DNA of 64,000 nucleotides from Azolla caroliniana (Eukaryota; Polypodiophyta): NCBI GenBank assembly GCA_043228905.1, contig JBHGNT010000009.1, positions 21,018,001 to 21,082,000 of the forward strand, read 5' to 3'. Shown piece by piece: positions 43,593 to 55,047 of this stretch (position 1 is its first letter; each line of letters starts with the position of its first letter). The notes under the pieces were generated by a model. It saw only the letters and a program-made list of their open reading frames with translations, ran no database searches and was not told where the DNA came from. The position numbers and the translations under genes were made by a program.

Positions 43593-44504
43593 GATCTTCC
43601 CGACTCACCCGTACCGGCATATCACGTCCTCGATCAGGAACCGACACATGGCCGCAGTCGTTTTGTTCTACAGGGCTCGGCCTTCCACCTGGTTCGTCAG
43701 GTCCTCCCGGGCCAGCACCAGATATCGCATCTGCCCTACACCCATCGACATCGTCACCAAATCTACCATCCATTTGAAGTGGATGGCCGGAGGGTATGTG
43801 GGGTGAAGCTCGTCCCGATGTCGGACTATGGAGTGCATTTGACAGCTCTCACAAGTTGTCACGAACCGATGCACGTCCCGGTACAGTCCCAGCCACCAGT
43901 ACTTCCCCTTTAGTTTCTCGAACGTGGCCCACGTCCCTCGGTGTCCAGCCTAGGGGCTGTCGTGGTAGGCCTTCAACAACTCCTCCTATTCCTCCTTCAT
44001 CGCCACTACTCGGAGCGGGATGCCGTTTCTCTTCTTTGGGTGCTTCCACAAGTATCCGTCCCGGAGAAAGAATCAGTATGCTTTCTTCCGGATCCGGTTG
44101 GCCTCGTCCTTGGTCCATGACGCATCCGGCGTCATCATCCTCAAGAATCCCCCAATTTGCAGCCACTGCCCGTCATACTTGCTCTCATTGAAATCGTTAA
44201 GTGCCGGGGTGCTCCCCCCCTCGGTGGTCACGTAAGCCGCCTCGAAGAAGTCCACGCCGACTTCCTCGTCCTCCGAAACCATGCCGCCCTCGTCGTCGAA
44301 TCGCGCCCTCGAAAGCATGTCGGGCATGGCATTGTCTTTCCCGGAAATGTGTCGTATTTCCAGATCCAGAGACTTGATATACGCTATCCACCTGAGCATG
44401 GCTAGGTCCGAGGTTGCGCATCCGGAAACCATGCCGAGAATCGGCAGGCAGTCCGTCTCGATAATCACCTCTGTCCCGATCAGATAGTCTTTGTCGGCCT
44501 TCAC
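43593..44504 (-). pseudogene. Ty3 RNase H end and integrase zinc-binding/core region, multiple stops
   Basis: Same frame as the flanking pol segments. It reads VIIETDCLPILGM, IRHISGKDNAMPDMLSRARF, a linker with stops at ~44073 and beyond, then the HHCC region (LLKAYHDSP, AGHRGTWATFEKLKGKYWW, CESCQMH) and HFKWMVDLVTM. At least four stops lie in this stretch. Confidence 0.8.
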
Positions 44505-44552
44505 CGCCGAAACGATACCCCAGAGTTCGCGTTTAACCTGGGCGTATCCTCG

Positions 44553-45944
44553 CTATCGCTTGCTGAGGACCTTTGCGCCGAACCGGATTGGGAACCGAAT
44601 GCCGTCCTCATCTTCTTGGTTGACGACCCATCCGATCCCGGTCGGACTTGTATCTACCGTTATGTAGATGGGAGTCCCTTTCTCGTAGACAGCCTTCTGG
44701 AGTGCCAGAGCTACAGCAAGAGCCTCCTTCATCTTTCGGACCGACTCCGTATGCTCGACTCGCCACTCGAATTTTCGCCCTTTTTTCAGGTACCCGTATA
44801 GCGGCTCGGCAACGTGGGCGTAATGCGGGATCCATATGTGGTAGAACGCGCATGCTCCCAAGAACCTCCGTACCTCCGTGACCGAGTTACAATCGGGCTT
44901 CATTGCGGAGATGGCTTCCACCTTAGCCGGAGACGGTTTCCGGCCATACGGTCCGCATAGATGTCCGACGACCATGATCTCTGATTGCCCGAATGCCGAT
45001 TTTTCCCCGGAGAAGGTGAGCCTCGCATCCTCTAGCCTCTGCAGCACCCTCTCGCAGTCGTCAATGTGCGTAGCCACGAATTTCCGGCATCTGTCCGGTC
45101 CGATCGTTTCGTCCCTTTTCTCCACCGGACATCCCTTGATCGGGATGTCATCCAAGAATGGCATGGTGACGTCCGGGATACAATCCCTCAGCACCTTGTT
45201 CATCGCATTCACCATGTGGGCCACCGAGTTCGTCCCTCCTTGTGGCAGGGTACACATCCGCACTAGGCCGAGAGGAGTCCGCATCGTCGTAATGTCTTTG
45301 CTCTCTACGGCTAGTTGGAACTGATCGTACCCCGAGTACAGATCACCGACCGAGTAGATCGACCTTCCGGCGAAGGCCTCCGCGAACTCGTCTATCGTTG
45401 GTCCGATTCCTATGTTCCGAATGGTCACTCTGTTGATTGGTTGCAGGTCTTGAATGAAGCGCAACGTCCCATTCTTCTTTTGTACGGTAAACCACCGGTT
45501 CGAGTACGGGGCACTCAATGGTTCGAGGATGCCCATATCGACTTTCTGCCTCAATAGCTCCATCAGCTCCAGGATGTGAGCTCTCGGTACCGGAATTGGT
45601 TTGAGATTCCACGGCACATGCGGTACCGTGAATATCACCATCGGCTTCACGACTGTCGGGTCTACACACCCGATCTCTTCCGGCGAGAATGCGAAGGCTT
45701 TCCCGTGCCTTCCGAGCATTCTCCGAAACCGGTATTCTTCCGCCGGCAGTAGGAACCCGCCCCCACCGATTTTGAGCTCCCGTAGTGTTCTGTCGGTGAA
45801 GGTGTGTCCTATACAGGCCGGATCTCGTAAACTGGGGTCCGAAGCGACCCCCTTGATTCGCAACTCGCTGCCCTCCGGTAAGGGTGCCGCGACTGGCCTT
45901 ACCTTCCGGTCCACAGTCTTGTACTTCGTGTTAACCCGGGCCAT
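44553..45944 (-). pseudogene. Ty3 reverse transcriptase and RNase H start
   Basis: A 463-codon open stretch with LEPLSAPYSNRWFTVQKKNG, LRFIQDLQPINRVT, SVGDLYSGYDQFQLAV, LPQGGTNSVAHMVN and the catalytic box MPFLDDIP. Phe replaces the usual Tyr/Leu and Pro follows the Asp pair. RNase H starts with PIYITVDTSPTGIGWV. It ends at a TAG (44553) and is preceded by another TAG (~45948), both in frame with the rest of pol. Confidence 0.85.
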
Positions 45945-45950
45945 CCGATC

Positions 45951-46583
45951 CTACTCGAGCCCTCGACTGAAGTCCGCAATGACTTCGTACATCTCTTCTG
46001 AACAAACCGGTATCGTTCGGTCCTCTTTAAGGCCCTCTCTGACCACCTCTCGCAGTATTCCCAAGGTATCGTCGAAGGAGACTGCCTCCACGGCTCCGTT
46101 GATTTCCTCGCTGGGCCTGAGAACTCCGCACGCCCGAAGTCGCTCTTCCGCCCTTGTCTTTTCTCGGCCAACGACGCCGACTATCGTACACCCTCCGTTG
46201 TCGGAGAAACAAAACTTCCTACTTATGGTACAAGGTTTCTTCGGTTTCGCCTCTATCGGACATTTGTGGGGTTTTCCCGGAGTGTCCGGACTGTCACGGC
46301 CCCACGCCTTGACAGCCCTCTCTAAAAATCCTCTCGGTTCTCGCCACCGAGGGACTCGCGGTTTCGCTCGTGGTTCGGTCGCACCGTCAGGAACTCGACC
46401 GAATGACGCCCGTCCTGACTCTTGACCCTCGCGTAAGCCGACCCGTTGTCCAGCACCTTGGTCTCCATCCGTGCTGCCGTAATGTATGGTTCTCCCAGTA
46501 TGACTGGGTGCGAGGACGTCTCCTGCACAAAGAAGTGCTGATCTATCTCGACGTCGCCGATCTTGACTCGCACGTTTGGGCAA
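45951..46583 (-). pseudogene. Pol N-terminal linker of the Ty3 element
   Basis: An open frame that overlaps the gag-protease frame by ~260 nt in the -1 relation. The part after the overlap (CTISRKFCFSDNG, GILREVVREGLKEDRT) leads to the RT segment. A -1 frameshift during translation, as in many retroelements, would join the frames; no clear slippery site was identified. Confidence 0.6.
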
Positions 46584-47935
46584 GCCCCGTGTAGTTCCTC
46601 AGTGGCGCGCGTCGCCGCCCGTATCTTCCACCCGTGCTTGGTGTTGACCGGCCATTTCCCCTTCTTGTAGAAGTCCATGGACATCAGGTTTATTTCCGAA
46701 CCGTGGTCCACCAGTGCCACCACCGGTTCCTGAACATCTCCGATCTTCACCGGGGTTTCCATGGTCGCTCGGGCCCAGTGTGGCCTCGAATAGTGGCTCT
46801 CCGCCCACTCGTCTTCCAGCGCCATGTCCTCTATGTGCGTCGTCCGCACCTCCACCGACCTTTCTGGTTCTGCCTCCGTCGACAGCCTCTTCCTCTTCAC
46901 CAAGTCTACGATGGAGTCGTGGAACTCCTTCTTGGCGATTCCGAGCACCTCCTGCAACGACAGTTCCACCTTGCTGTCGAGGATTCGTTCTTCCAGGACC
47001 TTTCGTAGGTCCGTGGTCCTTTCGATCTCCGTGCCCAAACGGTATCCGCCCTTCTTGTGGTTATCCCGGGCACTGGTCTCACCGGCCTCGTTCCGTTTCG
47101 GCCCGAATCGGGTTTCGTATCTCTGTGAGGGTCCGGCCCCTCCAGTTTTACCTACACGTTTGTCTTCAACCAGAGCCTCGTAGTTCTGGCAAGCTGCTTC
47201 GACGAAACCCGTCTTTTCTTCGACCGGGTCACTCCACCCGGTTACCTCCTGGACCCGCTTCTCCGCGCGGTCCGCCTCGTATTTCTTTAGTCGGGCACCG
47301 GCGAGGCCTTCCAGCACCGTCAGCCAGAACCCGGCTTTGCTCTCTTTCCGGACCTCGCTGCCTCCGACCCGAATACCGGCTAACGCTGAGTAGTGGACAG
47401 TCTCCGCGTGCCGGGCCGCCGCCTCTTCCATCAGCCTCTTCATTCCTCCTCGCCTGTCGTTTCGATTCAGGGCCCTCCAGGTATCGCTGGCGTGCAGCCG
47501 ACCTTCCCACAGGTACACTACCCGGCTTCTCAAAGCCTCCGCAAAGTCCCCGCAGTCTTTCCGGATGTGGCCGACCTCGTCGCACCACATGCACCTATTT
47601 CCTGCCAGAGGCCGTCGGTCACGAGCCTGTTCGCCGCCTTCCCTCCGAGCTTGGGCGATCTGGAGATCCTTTACCGCCCATGTCAACTCCTCCAAAGCTG
47701 TTCCCCCGGATGAGCCTCTGACCACGCCGGTCGAAGCCGAACCGGTTTCGGGCCACTCCCGGGTCTCTTCCCTTCGCGCCTGTGGTATCGGTTCGAGCTT
47801 CCTTGCTGCGACAGGACCCGCCCCGGTCGCCCTTGTATCAGCCCACTCCCACCGTTTGTCAAAACGGTAGCAGACTCTTTTTACCGCGGCCCAGTTGGCC
47901 GTCAGCCCGTCTTCGGTTTCCAGTAAGGAGCCCAC
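46322..47935 (-). pseudogene. Gag C-terminus (CCHC knuckle) and protease of the Ty3 element
   Basis: Contains a zinc knuckle CMWCDEVGHIRKDC (CX2CX4HX4C) and, near the end, the protease active site VALVDHGSEINLMSM, with His where most retropepsins have Ser or Thr (D-H-G instead of D-S/T-G), followed by HPVILGEPYITA. It continues the gag frame after the in-frame TAA at 47936. Confidence 0.8.
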
Positions 47936-48475
47936 TTACTCCCGATCCCGTGCGTCAACCGATTTGACAAACAGTAGGACACGACTTGTGTCTAGAACGG
48001 TCCGATTGAGCGTTGAAAGGCGCGCAAAACGTTCCTCATACTCCCGGAGGAGTACCGACGCATTTCTTCCTTTGTTGGGGGACTCCACCCACTCCATGAA
48101 GCCCCGCTTCGAAAGTCGAAGTGCGTCATCCAGCCCGTATTTCTCCAGGAGCCGTCCTTCGAACTCCTCCCAGGTTTGGCTCTCCGCCCGGACCTCGAGC
48201 ACCTCCGCATGGATGCCCGACATCGCCACTCGAGGGAATCCGGCAAGACGCCTCTCTTCCGGAATATCCCTCATCAGCATCTCCGCCCAGTAGGAAGCCA
48301 AATAACTCGTGGCATCCTTTCCACTGAACCGGCCGATCGTACCGTCGATCGCCTCAATAGCCCTGTCAAGGGCGCTGGTGCCCTCGCGCGCGCTCACTAT
48401 CCGGTCCACGGCCGAAGCCATGGCCTCTCCAAGATCCGACCCCCTCATCTTCTGCTCCTCTGCCGCCTTTTTCAC
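47936..48475 (-). pseudogene. Gag N-terminus of the Ty3 element
   Basis: Reads WEEFEGRLLEKYGLDDALRL, GFMEWVESPNKGR and LLREYEERFARLS, the retrotransposon gag pattern, and ends at a TAA. The same frame continues directly (47935 down), so the TAA is probably a point mutation. The first ATG is at ~48448. Homologous to the gag-only ORF at 11.6-13.4 kb. Confidence 0.8.
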
Positions 48476-48488
48476 GTCGGGTTCACCA
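48471..48488 (-). promoter_or_regulatory. Primer binding site matching tRNA-Trp
   Basis: The minus strand reads TGGTGAACCCGACGTGAA, 4 nt inside the 5' LTR. It is complementary, over 18 nt, to the 3' end of plant tRNA-Trp as I recall it, including CCA. Most plant LTR elements use initiator tRNA-Met. Confidence 0.75.
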
Positions 48489-48492
48489 AATA

Positions 48493-49141
48493 TGTCGCGT
48501 TACTACGCGCGTGCGTGGAGAAACGAGGCGGGACCACCGGGGTCTTGAACCGAAGAGCAGGTGATAGAAGGGGAAAGAGAAAGAGAGAGACGCCCGGTCA
48601 TGTATAAGCAAAGAAACACAGGGGCACGACCCGTCAACGCAGAAGACGCGAATGGACACAAAGACAGGGAGACACAAATGTTTGTATATTAACGAATGAC
48701 AAATAAACAACAGAGCACGCGAGCGGTTACAACCGAACAGGCCAGCGAACAGATGTCGATGCCTGTTCGTCTGCGCACGAAAGGGGATAGGATGGAGGTG
48801 CTGCCGGAAGCACACGGGCGTTCCTCGAAGCAGCGCGAGCCTCCCGAAAACCTGCAGAGAAGAGCGATGGAGAACGAACAGAGGAGAAGCGTTCGGTTAC
48901 GGTCCGACAGCACTTCGTCCTCCTCAATGCGCGATCCCTCTCCTTGCGTCTCCCACTCTTTTTATAGCTTCAAGAGGGGAGCCGTTTCCCTCATTTACTT
49001 CCTACCTACCGAATCTAACTACCCAGGATATACCTATGTACCTAATTCCCTATTATATACATCAAAGGTTGCGCACGTGTGAAGAGCCGGTTCACGCGCG
49101 CTATGCACCGATTGCGCTAAGGGACTGTTTTCTTCATGACA
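48493..49141 (-). repeat. 5' LTR of the Ty3 element
   Basis: 649 bp, TG...CA. It differs from the left LTR by about 20 transitions-dominated changes (~3%). The right target copy acgc follows at 49142-49145. Confidence 0.9.
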
Positions 49142-50340
49142 ACGCAGGGCCTAATCCTACGCAAGTTGAATATTTCCTTGGACTAACTACTAAGTGTTGT
49201 TGAACCACATTTAAAATTGCTCATAGCATTGGAAATATGTGGCTACAACGAGTTCAAGGGTGTCTTCTGAAGGGATTGTGGGTATTGTTCGATCGAAATG
49301 GTTCTGGATGTAAGGGTCAAATTGGGCAACATGTAATTAGGTGGATGGAAGTATATTTTTCAAAACAGTACAACATTATGCCTACGACAGGAAGACTTCA
49401 TTTGTCAGATAACTTTACTTGAAGGGAAGTTTACCAATCATACAAGGACGACATGTCGGTAGATGGTGCACCTTACGTATAGTATAGAAATTTTAATCGG
49501 TTGTGGAGGTTACAATTTAACAATGTGATTATCCCACGAAAGGTGAGAATGGGAGTCTATTCAATATGTGCAAGTTTAAAAAGTATGGCAAAGGGTGGAA
49601 AATCAGATGTAGAGATAAGGAATTACAAGAACCTATTAAAAGAACATCGTGAAAGTCGGCCATTGGAACGTTCTAAGGCTATGCATCACCGACAAAAAGT
49701 GCTTCAATCTCCAGAAAAGTATATGTGCATGATTATTGATGGCATGGATCAAAAGAAGACTTGTTTGCCGCATTTCCAACGACTCCCAAAAGATATTGGA
49801 GATGAGTGCCTCGTGCAAATGCATCTAGTAGGGTGTTTGACATATTGTCAAACAATAAGGCCACAAGTATTCTTAACTTATCCCAATATCCACAACGACC
49901 CTAATCTTATTGTCACCGTCATGCACAGAGTATTGCAATCATGGTCCTGCATAGTACCTCCAGTTCTATACATACAACTAGACAACACAACAAGAGAGAA
50001 TAAAAACTCAACTGTCTTCGGCTATCTAAGCATGCTAGTAGAGAGGGGCATATTTAAAAAGATAAAGGTCAACTTCTTATTAGTTGGTCATACCCATGAT
50101 CACATAGATCAAATGTTTAGTAGGTTCTCAAAGAATTTAGCTTGTTGTAATGCTTTCACGCTTACCACGCTATCCAAATTGATAAGTGAAGCATATACAC
50201 CAAAGCCTGAGGTACATCACTTGAATGAAGTGTATGACTTTAAACGTTTCTGCATGGATAGTGATAGGACTAAATGTAGGGTGCTTGCACCTCTTAATAA
50301 TATAAGTTTCAACCATGTTTTCCTCATAAAACATGTTTAA
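49142..50340 (+). pseudogene. DUF7869-like gene, 3' part after the Ty3 insertion
   Basis: The early part has stops (near 49203, 49420, 49480). From 49501 it is open for 279 codons: MCMIIDGMDQKKTCLPHF, YIQLDNTTRENKNS, LLVGHTHDHIDQMFSRFSKN, ending near ISFNHVFLIKHV. The LDN-x-x-x-ENKN and VGHTHxxIDQ words are those I associate with DUF7869 proteins, which occur in widely scattered eukaryotes, often in multicopy and transposon-like settings. The acidic residues in these words could form a catalytic set, but the function is unknown. Subtracting the Ty3 element plus one target copy restores the reading frame with 41678-42102. Confidence 0.6.
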
Positions 50341-50579
50341 AAACAGGGGTTCAGCTTGGCCTTAGTCAAGGTAAACAACACCATTTACGGATTCATAATT
50401 CAGTTCTCGTTCTCTTTACTACTTTCTCTCTCTCTTTCTTATTATCTTGTCTATGATATCTATCGCTCTCTTTATATTGAGCCTCGTCTATTTGTCCATG
50501 ACATTGAGCTTGTCTTAGTCTATCAAACTGATAGATACACACTCTCTCTATCTCACTCAAGTCACTCAGACAACAACAC

Positions 50580-51700
50580 CAAAGTTGGAGGCTCTCTTCA
50601 CTTATATGGATGAAATCCTTAAGAAGGGGTTCATTCAACCATCTAAGCTGCCAACAAGAGCCCCATTTTATTCATAAAAAAGAAGGATGGCTCGTTTTGT
50701 TTGTATATCAACTATCGTGGCCTCATTAAAATCACAGTACATAATTGATACCCATTAACTTTCATTCTAGAGCTCCTCGACCACATTTAAACTAGTCATT
50801 CTTCCCTAAAAATTGATTTACATGGAGTGTACAATCTAGTTCCTATCAAGTCGATGGTAAATGGAAAACGACATTCCAAGTGCGTTATGGCTATTTCGAA
50901 TACAAGCTTTTTGGCATCACCAATGCTCTGACAATTTTTCAACATATGATGAATGACATATGTCGGGAGTATCTAGATCATTTTGCCATTATCTTCGTTC
51001 ACAATATTCTAGTCTTCTGATTGAGCATGGAATAACACACTAGACAAGTGTAGTTGGTCATCGCCAAGCTTTCGAAACGTGGACTATATGCCAAAAGAGA
51101 GAAATATGAGTTTAATCATAGTTCCATGGAATTCCTTGGCTATGTCATCTTGTATTAGGGAATCACGATAGGTACATGGAAGGTTAAGTCTATTCAAGAA
51201 TGGGCCACTCTAACTCGTCTAAAAGATGTGCAATCATTCCTCTAGTTTCTGAGTTTTTATCGAGGGATTCCCGATAATTGCACTAACTATTGATACTAGT
51301 TCTTATGCACACAAATGCTCCCTTTCACTAGACTACAGATGCCCAAAACGCCTTGAAGTTATTAGATGAGGCACTCATCATTGCCCTTTTTTTCTTGCAT
51401 CCTAACCCACCCAAGCCCTTTGTTGTTGAAACTTATGCCCCTAATTTTGCGATTGCAACCATCCTATCTTAGCCTAATGATACTAACATTTTTCATCCAA
51501 CAACCTACTACTCTAGAAAGTTCGTTGCTCTACAAATCAACTAACTAAAGCTCATTGGTCAACATTTTCAGCTAGTTATGATGTTGAAATATTATATCTG
51601 CCTGGGACCCAACCGATGAAGGTTGATGCACTTCTTGAAGGTCAAAATTTGAGCTCCAGCTAGGGGATGAAGCCTATGACAATTAATCCTAATGTTTGTG
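50580..51700 (+). pseudogene. Old Ty3 pol relic (RT to RNase H) in unit C
   Basis: AT-rich and full of stops. Readable pieces include EILKKGFIQPSKLPTRAP, LFIKKKDGS, IDLHGVYN and FVFQR-like palm remnants, then VQSFLxFLSFYRGFPDN and the start of RNase H. The 51210-51480 part matches the relics in units A and B. Confidence 0.7.
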
Positions 51701-53245
51701 GAAGCTAGATCAATTCCACACATTCAAGAATATAGTCGATGGATGGGCGGCCTACAAATTCGTAAATGAAATTAACATGTAGGATAAGAATAGGATGGAA
51801 GTCAGTTGGTTCAAAGTCAAGAATAGATTTGTAAATAAGGACAATCTTTTATATGTCTTGAAGGACCAAGTCGAGAGTTGATTGCCTTGATTTGATAGTG
51901 TCATTCATATTGATGCAAAAAACAAAAGTTTGACGTCATGACCATCGTCACTTTGGGCTTGGGGTCAACCCAATTCTCTTAAGTTTGTAAGCTTAGTAAC
52001 ATGTGTTGTTAGTTCACTAAGTTACATTATGTTGATCATGTGATTTATTTTCAAGTTATTGTTACCAATGAGAATATCAATTTTCAATTATTCAGTTTAT
52101 GATCCCAATCCTTCTTCACTTCATTTATAAGAGACATACTTTGAGATACATAAAATCTTTTATTTATCTCTCATGGAATCTAGTTGTCCATGAACCCACC
52201 AAACATACTGAGGTGCATACACATTAATTTTGAAACATGTTCGTATTGAATCATAAAGGCATGTATCTTCACCAAGCTCTCTCAAACCAAGTTGAGTTAC
52301 ATGAGTTGTTGGCCCAATTTACATTGCATTGACTATTCAATTTATTTTCATGTTATTGTTTGGCCTTTAAAACATATTGATCGCTAGTGAGAATGTCTTT
52401 TTTCAATTGTTTAGTTTATGATCCCAATCCATCTTTACCATATATAAAAGACATAGTTCCGGATATCTAAAACCTTTTGTTTCATCTAGCACACAATCTA
52501 GTTGTTCATGAACACATGAGAGACACAGGTTCATTAGCATTATGTTTGCAAACTAATCATTGGCAAAGATGTGGACCTGCAACATGGTCATACTAGAACT
52601 CAAAGGCATATATCTTCACCAACACATTTGAAACAGACAATTTGAACCACATTCCAATGTTAGAATTAAGTGCATCGAATTCCAGTTTGTCAGTTGAACC
52701 ATGTGCTACAATTGAAGTTGAAATGTATTTGTTTAGACCATACCCCAACCGTTTCTGAATGTGCATAAATTGCAACGATATTGATGTGAGTGAGTTTGTA
52801 GTTGACTATCCTTCTAGCGAAACTAACATCTTGTCCAAGGACTTGACTTTTGATTTTTTTTGTGTATCTGTCTTTTCACCTATGCTTAATTCAATAAAAG
52901 TGAGGTATCTTTCATTCTCATGCACATTAACATCACAAACACCCACATAACTATGCCTTGATTCAAGAAATGACACACTCTCTTGGTGAGAATCTGTGGG
53001 CACTTTGGTGGTGCGATTCTATAAGTTAAAATTGTCGGGTTCAACCTATAATGAATGGGTGAGGAAAATCACATGCCAACGTATAATGGCCAAGATATAT
53101 GTATTGCATAATATGGGTAACGATGACACATACATAATAATATGGAATAGTGATGTATATTCCACATAGATTAGGTTAGATATTTATTGATGTACAATGT
53201 ATATAGATAACATTAGATGTTTATGGGTGTACATAGATTAGGTTA
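51700..53245. repeat. Middle of unit C with ~300-bp direct repeats
   Basis: Two diverged copies (~52020-52290 and ~52318-52630) share cagtttatgatcccaatcc, taaaagacat-like and ggcatatatcttcaccaa words. The caagttgagttacatgag word also occurs near 31310 in unit B and, in part, at 27840 in unit A. A stretch near 52970-53010 (acacactctcttggtgaga) recurs at the very end of the window. No gene is seen. Confidence 0.55.
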
Positions 53246-53249
53246 GATA

Positions 53250-53596
53250 TTTATTTGGTTTTAGAGATAAGGAGACACGTGGAGGCTGTACAGAACACGT
53301 GAATGTGGCAAGAATCTTCCGTACCACATTTGGCTCTTTTCTTCTCATTTCTGCTTTTCACAATTATGTCGAAAACGTCTTTCTCTTTGTGTTCTGTATC
53401 TCTTATCCGAATGAAGAAAGCGAAGGTACAAAGGAGGGGGTGGGAAATCAATCCTTTTCTCTTCTGTACTATATGTATCTCGCCCTCCATCAGCAACAAC
53501 TTCCTTCAATGAGAACCCTAAACCCAAAATCCTAAACCCTAGGCCCCAGAACCTAGACACTAGACCCTAGAACCTAGGCCCTGGGCTCTCCCATCA
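53250..53596 (+). promoter_or_regulatory. Promoter/leader block of the lectin-aerolysin pseudogene
   Basis: Third copy of the block at 28254-28680 and 31650-32160. It shares gagacacgtggagg, the ttctctttgtgttctgta run and gaagaaagcg. Degenerate telomere-motif leader sequence (aaccctaaaccc, cctaaaccctagg) follows at 53512-53590. Confidence 0.6.
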
Positions 53597-54054
53597 ATGG
53601 ACACTATGGAATTCATAACTTCACCTTCTCGACCTTACCTAACCTTACCTCACCTTCTCGACCCAGATGAAGTCGCGCACGGTCGCCCATGGGGTGCTCT
53701 ACAATGCGGATGAGGCTGGCTTGGCCATGCTACGTGCTCCCAATGGCCGCTTCTGGCAAATCACGAGTCCAGTTACATTGTGGCAGATCGCGAGACCACA
53801 CCCACTAGCCCCACTTCCGACCCCGAGTGCTACTTCAAGCTCTTCCGTAATGCCACCGGACACCTTCTCTTCCAAACCGTGCTTGATGGCAAGTATCTCA
53901 AGTGGCTTGACCTAAGTCACTATCTCGTTCCGAACCCCTTCCATGCATTTGGATCCAACTTCACCGATCTCAGTGCGGCCATCTGGGACACCTCAGCCGT
54001 CGATGATGCCGTGGTTCTTCCACGCTATGTCATGTTCTTGGGTGACAACAACAT

Positions 54055-54547
54055 GTAAGTTTCTAGTCATTTCACTAATGGCACGCCATGGTACGGCACA
54101 GCCCAGATATGAGTATCATGATGCATGAAAAATTTGTTAGAAAATATTAAATATTAGAAATAATTGGCGTTTAATATAAATAAGAAAGATATCGTAAATA
54201 AATCAAAGGAGAAATAAATAATGTAACAACCTATTCTTATGACTTTTGGTCACAATGATGCTTACAACACATTTGACGCTAGAGAGATTTGTTCACCATG
54301 AACCTTCCCACTACAAACTTCCCTATTATCTCTTCTACCTATGAAATGTAACTAATACCTACCGTGATCATAATGTAGTCTCTTCTACCTATAAAATGTA
54401 ACTAATACCTACCATGATCATAATGTAGTCTCTTCTACCTATAAAATGTAACTAACACCTACCGTGATCATGATGTAGTCGCTCTTTTACTTTAAATTCC
54501 TATACAATTCATGGATACCGGTGCCTACATTGATCAATGTATTTCAG
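54055..54547 (+). other. Intron of the lectin-aerolysin gene
   Basis: GTAAGT donor after the codons for GDNNM and a TATTTCAG acceptor. The split Met codon rejoins in phase with YVGNHN. Most of it is a solo LTR. Confidence 0.75.
54135..54506 (+). mobile_element. Solo copia LTR with internal 50-bp tandem repeats
   Basis: Begins tgttagaaaatattaaatat, like the LTRs of the copia element at 55-60 kb, and shares accttcccactacaaacttccc-type and tctataaaatgtaac-type words with them. The segment around tcttctacct is tandemly repeated three times at exactly 50-bp spacing (54331, 54381, 54431). It ends near ttaaattcctata(ca), and aatt flanks both ends. It is older and more diverged than the element's own LTRs. 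Confidence 0.65.
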
Positions 54548-55047
54548 GTATGTGGGGAACCACAATGAAAGTGGAAGTGAACGAAACTGGCTCAAGTTCA
54601 ACAAGGAGTCACCCCAATTGTCCGCTAGTCATGAGATCATCCCTCTTCTCGATGGCAATCTCGCGGTGTGTAGCATAAGCATCCAGAAGTTCTGGAGGCG
54701 GAGCCCCGACTGGATATGGGCGGACATCGATAACTTCTCCGATGCTCAAGATGACATAGAATGCCATTTCGATATGGTCAAGCTCAGCAACACGGTACCA
54801 TGCTCGCCTTCCACTCTCTCGCCAACAATTGCTTGCTCAAGAGATACTCCAAGTATTGGGACGATATGTTGTGTGCCAATGGCAGCAGTATCGACGATAT
54901 TACCTCTCGCCTGATTGTGAAGGAAGCCGCGCTCAGCCGCAAGCTCTTCAACATAAATTACCTGCTTAATCTGGCCGAGGTAACCGAGATCACGCCGGTT
55001 CTTGTCGGATCGGGATCCATGTTCAACACTCCAATCCAAGTCACTCT

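Larger units (their letters stand above)
42103..49141 (-). mobile_element. Full-length GC-rich Ty3-type LTR retrotransposon (7.04 kb), inactive
   Basis: Two 649-bp LTRs (about 20 differences by eye, mostly transitions), a primer binding site, a purine tract, gag, protease, reverse transcriptase, RNase H and integrase in Ty3 order, all on the minus strand. It is strikingly GC-richer than its surroundings. Several in-frame stops make it inactive. Its pol wording (RTPLGLVRMCTLPQGGTN, MPFLDDIPIKG, RFLGACAFYHIWIPH) is the kind I associate with basidiomycete and non-seed-plant elements rather than common angiosperm Ty3 clades. It interrupts the DUF7869-like gene. Confidence 0.85.

Noticed and set aside
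46714-47721. 335-codon Pro/Ser-rich plus-strand frame
   Set aside because: Shadow of the GC-rich gag-protease frame on the minus strand; low-complexity composition and no domain.
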